Assembly: GCA_964415245.1 (NCBI GenBank)
Contig: CAYQAJ010000106.1
Coordinates: forward strand, 1 to 16,065
Source of the DNA: CAYQAJ01 sp964415245
Lineage (GTDB): Bacteria > Planctomycetota > Planctomycetia > Pirellulales > Pirellulaceae
DNA: 16,065 nt
Direction of reading: 5' to 3'
The notes beneath the pieces were generated by a model that saw nothing but the letters and a program-made list of their open reading frames with translations, did no database searches and was not told where the DNA came from. Below, in pieces: positions 5,854-13,144 of this stretch (positions are counted from its first letter, which is position 1; every line of letters starts with the position of its first letter). The position numbers and the translations under genes are program-made.

Positions 5854-7845
5854 ATGAGTGAATCGAGCGCCGATTTCGCAGGATTGCGCGTGGCCGCCCT
5901 GGAAAGCCGCCGGGCCGACGATATGGCCCGACTGATTCAGCGGCACGGCGGCGAACCCTTCGTCACCCCCTCGATGCGCGAGGTGCCACTGGGCGAGAAT
6001 GCGGCGGCTATCGACTTCGCCCATCGGCTGATCACGGGCGAAATTGACTGCGTCATCTTTCTGACCGGAGTCGGCTTTCGTCATTTGCTGGCGGTCGTCG
6101 AGCGCGGTGTCGATCGTCAGCGCTACCTCAATGCCCTGGCCGACATCGTCACCGTCGCCCGCGGACCCAAGCCCGTGGCCGCCATGAAGGAAGTGGGGTT
6201 GGTTCCCACGCACCGCGTGCCCGAGCCCAACACGTGGCGCGATATACTCACGACCATCGACCAGCACCTGCGCATCACGAATCAGTGCGTCGCCGTGCAG
6301 GAGTACGGCATCTCCAACCCGAGCCTCGTGGCGGGGCTGGAAGCACGAGGGGCCCGCGTCGTCACGGTGCCCGTTTACAAGTGGGATTTGCCCGAGGACA
6401 CGGCGCCGCTGGAATCGAACGTGCGGGCCGTGGCGGCGGGAAATCGCGACGTGATTTTGTTTACCTCCGCTCACCAGGTGACCAACCTGTTGCGGATGGC
6501 CGAGCGAATCGGTTTATGCGACGACCTCTTGCGGCGGATGCGCTCGATGGCCGTGTGCTCGATCGGGCCCACCACCAGCGAAATGCTCCGCGAACACGAC
6601 CTGCCCGTCGACCTGGAACCCGAACATCCCCGCATGGGGCAGCTCGTGGTGGCGGCGGCCGAACAAAGTGGCGAGCTCTTAAAGCGCAAGCGCCCGTCGT
6701 CGCAGGACAAGAGCGATGATCCGCCCGCCGTAGCGAAGCGACCGGTCGTTCGCGTCACGTCGCCTGGCGCAGCGGCGGAAGGCGCGAATCCATCCGCTCC
6801 CGCCGATCGGCCCGCTTGGTACGACGGCCCCTTCATGAAGGCCTGCCGACGTGAGCCGACCGACGTGACGCCTATCTGGCTCATGCGTCAGGCGGGGCGG
6901 TACATGGCCGAGTATCGCCAGGTGCGGGCCTCGACTGGCTTTCTGGAGCTGTGCAAGAATCCGCCCTTGTGCAGCGAGGTGATGTGTACCGCCGTGAAGC
7001 GTCTCGGAGTCGACGCGGCGATCATCTTCTCCGACCTGCTACCTATTCTCGAACCCATGGGGCTCGCGCTCGAATACGCCCGCGACGAGGGGCCGGTGAT
7101 TCACAACCCGGTGCGCGCGCGCGGCGACGTGGATCGCGTGCGTGAGCTGGAGAGCATGGACGCTCTGCGGTTCGTCGAGGAGACGGTCCGCCAGACGCGC
7201 CGCGACTTGCCGCCGCGTATTCCGCTGATCGGTTTCGCCGGAGCGCCGTTCACGCTGGCCAGCTACACGATCGAGGGATGCGGCAGCCGCAACCACCTGC
7301 ACACCAAGTCGCTCATGTATGGCGACGAAGGGGCCTGGCGCTCCCTTATGGACCGCCTGGCTCGCGCGGTCGCCCTTTATCTCAACGCCCAGATCGCGGC
7401 GGGCGCCCAGTGCGTGCAGCTCTTCGATTCGTGGGTCGGCTGTCTGGGGCCTGACGATTACCGCCGCTACGTGCTCCCCCACGTGCGGAAGATCATCGAA
7501 GCGATTCCCCCCGGCGTGCCCGTCATTCATTTCGCCACGGGCAACCCGGCGTTATTGCCGCTCTTGGCCGAAGCGGGGGGTACGGTGATCGGCGTCGACT
7601 GGCGCGTACGGCTGGACGACGCATGGAAAGCAGTTGGCTACGACCGAGCCGTGCAGGGAAATCTCGATCCGGCGGTGCTGCTGTCTTCCCCCGAGACGAT
7701 CCGCAGCCGCGCCAAGGAGATTCTCGATCAGGCCGCCGGTCGCCCGGGTCACATCTTCAATCTGGGCCACGGCGTTCTCGCCCAGACGCCGGTGGAAAAT
7801 GCAATCGCCCTGGTCGACGCGGTGCACGAGCTGAGCGCTCGCTAA
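5854..7845 (+). CDS. hemDE: Fused uroporphyrinogen-III synthase / uroporphyrinogen decarboxylase
   Basis: A 663-residue cytoplasmic bifunctional enzyme. Residues ~1-272 are a HemD domain, which closes hydroxymethylbilane to uroporphyrinogen III (conserved FTSAHQVTNLL and SIGPTTSEMLREH). Residues ~273-333 are a polar, proline-rich linker. Residues ~334-663 are a full-length HemE domain, which decarboxylates uroporphyrinogen III to coproporphyrinogen III. HemE hallmarks are complete: PIWLMRQAGRY at 340-350 with R345 and R349, catalytic D394 in FSDLL, GFAGAPFTLASYTIEG, QLFDSW, QGNLDP, and H639 in NLGHGV. The two activities are consecutive steps of heme synthesis, so the fusion could pass substrate directly. 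A TTG at 5824 and an ATG at 5845 are alternative starts; 5854 is preferred because the candidate promoter overlaps the other two and HemD homology begins shortly after it. No other heme genes are nearby. Confidence 0.93.
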   Translation: MSESSADFAGLRVAALESRRADDMARLIQRHGGEPFVTPSMREVPLGENAAAIDFAHRLITGEIDCVIFLTGVGFRHLLAVVERGVDRQRYLNALADIVTVARGPKPVAAMKEVGLVPTHRVPEPNTWRDILTTIDQHLRITNQCVAVQEYGISNPSLVAGLEARGARVVTVPVYKWDLPEDTAPLESNVRAVAAGNRDVILFTSAHQVTNLLRMAERIGLCDDLLRRMRSMAVCSIGPTTSEMLREHDLPVDLEPEHPRMGQLVVAAAEQSGELLKRKRPSSQDKSDDPPAVAKRPVVRVTSPGAAAEGANPSAPADRPAWYDGPFMKACRREPTDVTPIWLMRQAGRYMAEYRQVRASTGFLELCKNPPLCSEVMCTAVKRLGVDAAIIFSDLLPILEPMGLALEYARDEGPVIHNPVRARGDVDRVRELESMDALRFVEETVRQTRRDLPPRIPLIGFAGAPFTLASYTIEGCGSRNHLHTKSLMYGDEGAWRSLMDRLARAVALYLNAQIAAGAQCVQLFDSWVGCLGPDDYRRYVLPHVRKIIEAIPPGVPVIHFATGNPALLPLLAEAGGTVIGVDWRVRLDDAWKAVGYDRAVQGNLDPAVLLSSPETIRSRAKEILDQAAGRPGHIFNLGHGVLAQTPVENAIALVDAVHELSAR

Positions 7846-8208
7846 ACCGCAAGCGAGGACCGGCGCTCTAAGCAGTTCCGCACCAATCGGTTGCGGCGCA
7901 GCCCCGTGTCGACTCGTGGTACATGCGCAGCGGGCGTCGTGCGTCGAAATGTGACGCGGCACAGCCGAGTGGCAACTCACCGGACGCCTACTGATCGAAA
8001 ACGCCCCCGGCTACCTGACCCACACGATTCGAGCTGCCTGCCATGTACATTGTCATTCCCATCGTTGTAGTGCTTGGCGCACTGCTCGCAATCGACGTTC
8101 TCACCGACGGCTCGCGCCGCACGCCGCAGACGCGCTAAACGCTCCGCGCGCACAACAAGGCCACTCGTGCCTTGTGAAGAAACAGCCGTTGACCGAGAGT
8201 TGCGCCGC
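7846..8208. other. Convergent intergenic region, possibly with one small ORF
   Basis: This space lies between the hemDE stop and the stop of the minus-strand DUF1501 gene. The only coding candidate is the 31-residue frame at 8043. I see no convincing intrinsic terminator for either convergent gene. Confidence 0.5.
8043..8138 (+). CDS. Possible 31-residue single-pass membrane peptide
   Basis: The frame encodes MYIVIPIVVVLGALLAIDVL followed by a short Arg- and Thr-containing tail ending PQTR. The first ~18 residues are hydrophobic enough for one membrane helix, with a charged C-terminal tail. The ribosome binding site is weak (GAG at 8026-8028). It stands alone about 200 bp after hemDE. Hydrophobic small frames can arise by chance, so this needs conservation to be believed. 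Confidence 0.3.
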   Translation: MYIVIPIVVVLGALLAIDVLTDGSRRTPQTR

Positions 8209-9573
8209 CTACACCAACTCGCGCATCGGCTCGACTCCCCCGTCGACCAGGTACTGCGGACGCCCGCGCAAGTCGAACTCACGGACGGTGCCCACGTTCA
8301 GCCCCATGTTGTGGTAGAGGGTGGCAAAGACTTCCTGGAAGGTGACGGGCCGGTCCTTGGCATACTCTCCCAGGCGGTTCGTCGAGCCGATGACTTGGCC
8401 GGTGCGAATGCCGCCGCCGGCCATTAGCGCTCCGCAGACCTGCGGCCAGTGATCGCGTCCGGCGTTGTTGTTGATCTTGGGCGTACGGCCGAATTCGCCC
8501 CACACGACGATCGACACGTCGTCGAGCATGCCGCGCTGCTCCAAATCTTCCACGAGTGCCGAAACGGCTCGATCCAGCATCGGAAAATCTTCGCGGCCGC
8601 GGTTGAAGTTGCCGCCGTGCCAGTCCCAGCGGCTGAAGTTCAGCGAGACGAAGCGGGCGCCCGCCTCGACGAGCCTTCGAGCTATTAAGAAGTTTTCGGT
8701 CATCTTCGGGGCGCCGTCGGCCCGGAATTGGGGCTCCCCCTTGCCGTACCGCTCGACCAGTGCCGGATCTTCCTTCGACAGGTCGAGGGCTTGGGCCAGT
8801 GCCGACGACGTGAGAATGCCCAGGGCCTGCTGCGTAAAGGCGTCGATTCCGCCCATGGCGCCGGTGGTATCCGCTTCACGGCGGAAGGTGTCGAGCGAGG
8901 CCAGCAGGCTATTGCGGTCCTGCAACCTTTCGAGCGTAACGCCCTGCAGCACCATGTTCTCGGTCTTGGTCGTTTCGCTCTTTCCTCCCATCAGACGGAA
9001 GGGGGCATGCGCCACGCCCAGAAAACCAGCGTCGCCGGGATCGCCCCACGGCGCGTGATCGGTCTTGTAGAACAGGCTCAGGTTCGGAGGGACCGAGGGG
9101 ACAACGGGCCCCTCGAGCTTCGATATCCACGCCCCCATCGTCGGCCAGCCGCCAGTCGGCGGATTGCGATTCGGATGGCCGGTAAGGCATTGGAAGGAGG
9201 CGTGCGAGCCTTCCGAGCCGACCATCGAGCGGATGGGAACAAACTTGTCCATCATCGCCGCGATGTGAGGGAACAACTCGCAAATCTCGATGCCCGGCAC
9301 CTTCGTAGCGATGGGCTGGAACTCGCCGCGGACTTCCGCCGGCGCGTCTACTTTGATGTCCCACATGTCCTGGTGAGGCGGCCCACCGGGCAAAAACACG
9401 TTGATCACCGCTTTTTGCGATCGGCCGATCCCCGCCTTGGCCTCGGCAGCCAAAAGCTGCGGCAGCGTCAAACCACCCATCACCAGGCCGCCGATCTTGA
9501 GAAAGCTGCGACGCGAGAGACCGTCGCAGAAGCGATCGCGCTTGCCGTCACTTTTGCCGTAGATCGTCAGCAT
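8209..9573 (-). CDS. DUF1501 protein with twin-arginine signal
   Basis: A 454-residue protein. The N-terminus carries a twin-arginine motif SRRSFLKIG (residues 20-28) and a hydrophobic stretch ending near LLAAEAKA, so folded export by the Tat system is likely. The mature part matches the DUF1501 family, related to the alkaline phosphatase/sulfatase fold, with FLPGGPPHQDMWD, the SEGSHASFQCLTGH segment, the SRWDWHGGN stretch and GEFGRTPKINNNAGRDHW. The His and Asp residues in these motifs could bind metal. The family is greatly expanded in planctomycetes, often paired with a DUF1549/DUF1553 cytochrome-type protein; no partner is encoded here. The substrate is unknown, and sulfated or phosphorylated compounds are only a guess. 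The start has AAGGA eight bases upstream. It diverges from the ABC operon. Confidence 0.93.
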   Translation of the reverse strand: MLTIYGKSDGKRDRFCDGLSRRSFLKIGGLVMGGLTLPQLLAAEAKAGIGRSQKAVINVFLPGGPPHQDMWDIKVDAPAEVRGEFQPIATKVPGIEICELFPHIAAMMDKFVPIRSMVGSEGSHASFQCLTGHPNRNPPTGGWPTMGAWISKLEGPVVPSVPPNLSLFYKTDHAPWGDPGDAGFLGVAHAPFRLMGGKSETTKTENMVLQGVTLERLQDRNSLLASLDTFRREADTTGAMGGIDAFTQQALGILTSSALAQALDLSKEDPALVERYGKGEPQFRADGAPKMTENFLIARRLVEAGARFVSLNFSRWDWHGGNFNRGREDFPMLDRAVSALVEDLEQRGMLDDVSIVVWGEFGRTPKINNNAGRDHWPQVCGALMAGGGIRTGQVIGSTNRLGEYAKDRPVTFQEVFATLYHNMGLNVGTVREFDLRGRPQYLVDGGVEPMRELV

Positions 9574-9692
9574 GGCAGGAGTCCTTGTGGCCTACGTTAC
9601 TGCGAGTTCCACATCGCTGCGCGCACCGAAAGGAACAGCCGCGCAGCTAGCGCAGCAGCCGCTCTACTGCTATAGATCGGCGGCGTGCCCGA

Positions 9693-9721
9693 ATCATATC
9701 AAAGCTCGTTGATCGGTACAA
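9693..9721 (-). promoter_or_regulatory. Candidate sigma-70-type promoter for the DUF1501 gene
   Basis: Read on the minus strand, TTGTAC (9721-9716) is followed by exactly 17 bases and then TATGAT (9698-9693). The -10 box matches the consensus at five of six positions and the -35 at three. Transcription would start near 9686, giving a leader of about 113 bases. Confidence 0.45.
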
Positions 9722-9857
9722 GCGTTTCCCGCGTCACCCAGCCGCGCGAAGCGCCGTGCCCCACCTTACGCTATCGGCGCCACCGGACGAGCCGTATCCC
9801 ATTGCGCCGTAGTTGCTTGCGGTTGGCGCGGTGAGCCGGTCGAACCGAGGGTGCCCG

Positions 9858-9866
9858 TGCTACAAT
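9858..9866 (+). promoter_or_regulatory. Possible extended -10 promoter for the ABC transport operon
   Basis: TGCTACAAT fits an extended -10 element. The surrounding 20 bases (9851-9870) match the hemDE promoter region at 17 positions. Transcription would start near 9873, about 35 bases before the ATG at 9909. Confidence 0.45.
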
Positions 9867-9908
9867 CGAAGAGTGGACCGATTACCGTAATTATGCCGGC
9901 GGCGACCC

Positions 9909-10637
9909 ATGTCCGACAACGATGGCCGACAGGACAACGTGCTGCTTCGCCTGGAGCACGTCTGCCGCACATTCCAGATGGGCGACGTGTCGGTCGAGGT
10001 GCTCAAGGACGTTTCGATCGACATTGCCAAGGGTGAGTTCCTATCGATGGTCGGCCCCAGCGGGTCGGGCAAGACGACGCTCTTGAACCTCATCGGCGGC
10101 CTGGATCGCCCCACCAGCGGCACTATCTCCTATAAGGGACGCGAGCTGTCGAACGCGTCGCCCGCGGAGCTGACTCGCTACCGCCGCGACGAGGTGGGCT
10201 TCGTCTTTCAGTTCTATAACCTCGTGCCGAATCTCACGGCGCGGGAAAACGTGATGGTGGCCGCGGAGATTAGCAGCAAACCGCTTGATGTCGACCGCGT
10301 GCTCGGCATGGTGGGCCTCGCCGATCGCGTGGACCACTTCCCTTCCCAGCTTTCCGGCGGCGAGCAGCAGCGCGTGGCCGTCGCGCGCGCCATTGCCAAG
10401 AACCCGGAGTTACTCTTGTGCGACGAGCTGACCGGAGCGCTCGACTTTGAGACCGGCAAGCGCGTGCTTCGCCTGCTCGTGGATCTCCAGGCCGAGTTGG
10501 GAACGAGCGTGGTCATCATCACGCACAACCACGCCCTGGCGCAGGTGACGCGGCGCGTGATCCACCTCCGCTCCGGGCGGATCAGCGAAGAGTCGATCAA
10601 CGATTCCCCCATGGCGCCGGAGGAAATCGTGTGGTGA
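9909..10637 (+). CDS. ABC transporter ATP-binding protein, LolD/MacB type
   Basis: A 242-residue ATPase that would power the permease encoded next. All key motifs are present: Walker A GPSGSGKTT at 49-57, Q-loop Q101 in FVFQFYNL, signature LSGGEQQR at 148-155, Walker B LLLCDELTGALD at 168-179 with catalytic E173, and H-loop H206. The overall pattern (FQFYNLVPNLTARENV) is that of the LolD/MacB/FtsE subgroup, which drives mechanotransmission rather than classic import. One oddity is L174, where the family nearly always has proline (DEPTG); the catalytic residue is retained, so activity is likely. The ribosome site before the ATG is weak. The gene overlaps the permease start by a few bases, implying translational coupling. 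Confidence 0.95.
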   Translation: MSDNDGRQDNVLLRLEHVCRTFQMGDVSVEVLKDVSIDIAKGEFLSMVGPSGSGKTTLLNLIGGLDRPTSGTISYKGRELSNASPAELTRYRRDEVGFVFQFYNLVPNLTARENVMVAAEISSKPLDVDRVLGMVGLADRVDHFPSQLSGGEQQRVAVARAIAKNPELLLCDELTGALDFETGKRVLRLLVDLQAELGTSVVIITHNHALAQVTRRVIHLRSGRISEESINDSPMAPEEIVW

Positions 10638-13015
10638 GCATGCTCGATCGTAAGCTGCTGCGCGATCTTCGCCGCTCGGCGGGGCTGTTGGCGGCCATCG
10701 CCAGCATCATCGCCGTGGGCATCACTTGCTACGTGGCGCTGACGTCGTCGTATCGAAATCTGAGCGAGGCCAAGGCACGGTACTACCGGAAGTGCCGCAT
10801 GGCCGACTTCTGGATCGACGTGAAAAAAGTGCCGCTGGCCGAGCTATCGGCCGTGTCGTCGATCCCCGGCGTCGCCGAGATTCAGCCTCGCATTCAGTTT
10901 TCCGCCACGGTCGACCTGGAAGAGAACCAGGAACCGATCACCGCGATGGTCATTTCGCTTCCCGAATCGCGCGACACGCCGCTCAACGACATTGTGCTCA
11001 GGCAGGGTGACTACTTCACCGGCCGCCGCGCCGAGGAGGTGATCGTCAGCGACTCCTTCGCCCGCAAGCACAACCTGTACCCCGGCCAGTGGGTGCACGT
11101 GCTGTTGAACAACCGGCGGCAGCGGCTGTTCATCGTGGGCACCGCCATCAGCAGCGAATTCGTGTACATGCTGGGGCCGGGCGCGATCCTGCCCGATCCC
11201 GAGCACTTCGGCGTGTTTTACGTGCGGCAGCGGTTTGCCGAGGAGGTGTTCGACTTTCACGGGGCCGCCAATCAGATCGTGGGGCGGCTCGCGCCCGAAG
11301 TGCGCGACCAGCCCGATCCGGTTCTCGAACAGGCCGAGATCGTGCTGGAACCGTACGGCGTGTTCCATGCCACACCGCAGCGATTACAAATGTCGAACCA
11401 GTTCCTGTCGAGCGAGATCGAGGGGCTGGGCAATATCGCGCTCATCGTACCCACTGTTTTTCTCGTGGTCGCCGCGCTGGTGCTCAACGTGCTCATGACC
11501 CGCCTCGCGCGGCGGCAGCGGACCACCATCGGCACGCTCAAAGCCCTGGGATTCACCAACTGGCAGGTCGGTTCGCACTTCCTCAAACAGGGCATGAGCG
11601 TCGGTATCATCGGCGGGGTCGCCGGCTGTGCGCTGGGCTACCTGTCGTCCGTGGGCATGACGCTGGTCTACCAACGCTTCTTCGAGTTCCCCAATCTGGC
11701 GAGCGGCTTCTATTGGCAGACGCACGCCTCGGGCATCGCCATCAGCATTCTGTGCTCGTTGGCGGGGAGCTACCTCGGTGCACGGAGCGTGCTGCGACTG
11801 GGGGCCGCCGAGGCCATGCGCCCCGAACCGCCCCGGCGCGGCGGGGCCATTTGGCTCGAACGCTTCAAGCGCCTATGGGGGATGCTGAGCGCCCCGTGGC
11901 GATTGGCCCTGCGCACGGTAATCCGGCACAAGCTGCGCTCGTCGGCGGGCATGTTTGCCGCCGCCATGGGGGCGGGACTGTTGTGCACCGGCTTCCTCAT
12001 GCGGCAGGGTCAGGTATTTTTGATCGACTTTCAGTTCTACAAGGTGGCCCGTAGCGACGTCGACATCGTCTTCCACGACGAACTGGGACGCGACGCCCTC
12101 GACGAAGCCGCCCGGCTCCCCGGCGTCGACTGGGCCGAGCCGCAGTTCGGTTTGGCGTGCACGTTCGTCAATGGACCGTACCGCCGCAAGGGAGGCGTTA
12201 CGGGCCTCGCGCCCGACGCCAGGTTGACCATTCCCCGCGACACCAAGGGGCGGCCCATTCCTATGCCCGCCTCGGGACTCGTCCTCAGCCGCCGACTGGC
12301 CGACATTCTGCACGCCGAGCCTGGCGATACGATTACGCTGGAGCCCATCGTCGGGGAGCGCCGTCCGGCCCAGGCTACCGTGGCCCAAGTGGCCGATAGC
12401 TACCTGGGAGTCACGGCGTATGCCGACATTCACTACTTGAGTCGTCTGATGAACGAGGAGTTCGTCACGACGGGCGTGCAACTCGCCCTCGACGGCGACC
12501 CGAAACACCAGGCGCAGCTCTACCGTCAGCTTCGCGATACCCCGGCCGTGGCATCGGTCACCGCGCGGCACGACCTGATCGAGCAAATCACCGACACACT
12601 GCTCAAGCATCAATTCATCTTCATTGGACTGTTGATTACGTTCTCGGGCGTCGTGTTCTTCGGCAGCATCGTCAACTCGTCGATGGTCAACCTGGCCGAG
12701 CGGCAGCGCGAAGTGGCTACGTTTCTCGCGCTAGGCTACGACAAATGGCGGATCGGCAATATGTTTTTGCGCGAAAGCCTTCTAATTAACGTTACCGGGG
12801 CTCTGCTGGGGTTGCCGGTGGGTTACGGACTGATGGTGGTAACCGCGTGGTCGTACCGTGAAAACGACTTGATCCGCTTCCCGGTCGTGCCGTCGGCTTG
12901 GATCTACCTGGCCACGCTGGCACTGGCACTGGCGTTTACGTTCATGGCCCACGCCGTCGTGCAGTGGAACATCCACCGCATGAACTACCTGGAAGCCCTC
13001 AACGTGAAAGAATAA
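10631..13015 (+). CDS. ABC transporter permease with two FtsX-type domains
   Basis: A 794-residue inner-membrane protein. Hydrophobic segments fall at about residues 17-37, 268-288, 321-345, 367-385, 439-458, 660-680, 717-740 and 755-777, giving eight helices. Large periplasmic domains follow the first and fifth helices (about 38-267 and 459-659). This is the duplicated MacB-PCD plus FtsX arrangement, with each FtsX half carrying the QRTTIGTLKALGF or QREVATFLALGYDKWRIG coupling segment. Two GTG starts (10631 and 10634) lie seven and ten bases after GGAGG at 10619-10623; either makes a short overlap with the ATPase stop. With the ATPase and HlyD-type adaptor it should form a tripartite export or lipid/lipoprotein transport complex; the substrate cannot be inferred. 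Confidence 0.93.
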   Translation: MVSMLDRKLLRDLRRSAGLLAAIASIIAVGITCYVALTSSYRNLSEAKARYYRKCRMADFWIDVKKVPLAELSAVSSIPGVAEIQPRIQFSATVDLEENQEPITAMVISLPESRDTPLNDIVLRQGDYFTGRRAEEVIVSDSFARKHNLYPGQWVHVLLNNRRQRLFIVGTAISSEFVYMLGPGAILPDPEHFGVFYVRQRFAEEVFDFHGAANQIVGRLAPEVRDQPDPVLEQAEIVLEPYGVFHATPQRLQMSNQFLSSEIEGLGNIALIVPTVFLVVAALVLNVLMTRLARRQRTTIGTLKALGFTNWQVGSHFLKQGMSVGIIGGVAGCALGYLSSVGMTLVYQRFFEFPNLASGFYWQTHASGIAISILCSLAGSYLGARSVLRLGAAEAMRPEPPRRGGAIWLERFKRLWGMLSAPWRLALRTVIRHKLRSSAGMFAAAMGAGLLCTGFLMRQGQVFLIDFQFYKVARSDVDIVFHDELGRDALDEAARLPGVDWAEPQFGLACTFVNGPYRRKGGVTGLAPDARLTIPRDTKGRPIPMPASGLVLSRRLADILHAEPGDTITLEPIVGERRPAQATVAQVADSYLGVTAYADIHYLSRLMNEEFVTTGVQLALDGDPKHQAQLYRQLRDTPAVASVTARHDLIEQITDTLLKHQFIFIGLLITFSGVVFFGSIVNSSMVNLAERQREVATFLALGYDKWRIGNMFLRESLLINVTGALLGLPVGYGLMVVTAWSYRENDLIRFPVVPSAWIYLATLALALAFTFMAHAVVQWNIHRMNYLEALNVKE

Positions 13016-13023
13016 TTACTGTT

Positions 13024-13125
13024 CGGCGCGGGTCTCCCGACCCCGCCGATAGGATCGACCACAGGTCGCCAGCATTGAGACCTTCGGTCGCGCACTGTGG
13101 CTCGGTCAGGAGACCGGCCACAACA
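13024..13125. repeat. Palindromic repeat element inside the transport operon
   Basis: Two imperfect hairpins lie in the 129-bp spacer between permease and adaptor: GGGTC-TCCC-GACCC at 13030-13043 and GTGGCTCGGTC-AGGA-GACCGGCCAC at 13097-13121. The GGTCTCC and GGAGACC words recur in opposite orientation. From memory, similar GGTCTCCTGACC-type repeats are dispersed in planctomycete genomes. The second hairpin ends only about 10 bases before the adaptor's ribosome site, so it could modulate its expression or stabilise the mRNA. Confidence 0.5.
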
Positions 13126-13144
13126 CAGATAAAGGGATCGTGTG

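Larger units (their letters stand above)
9574..9908. other. Divergent promoter region between the DUF1501 and ABC operon genes
   Basis: This 335-bp spacer contains no gene that I can support. It holds candidate promoters for both directions: a minus-strand -35/-10 pair at 9693-9721 and a plus-strand extended -10 at 9858-9866. Another extended -10-like string, TGCTATAGAT near 9668-9677, faces the plus strand. Confidence 0.5.

Noticed and set aside
5455..6474. Minus-strand extension of the hypothetical gene opposite hemDE
   Set aside because: It runs through the repeats and N run and lies antisense to conserved HemD sequence; the conserved protein begins at 5454.
13142..13144. GTG start for the adaptor one codon before the ATG
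   Set aside because: The ATG at 13145 has better spacing from AAAGGGA and ATG is the more common start.
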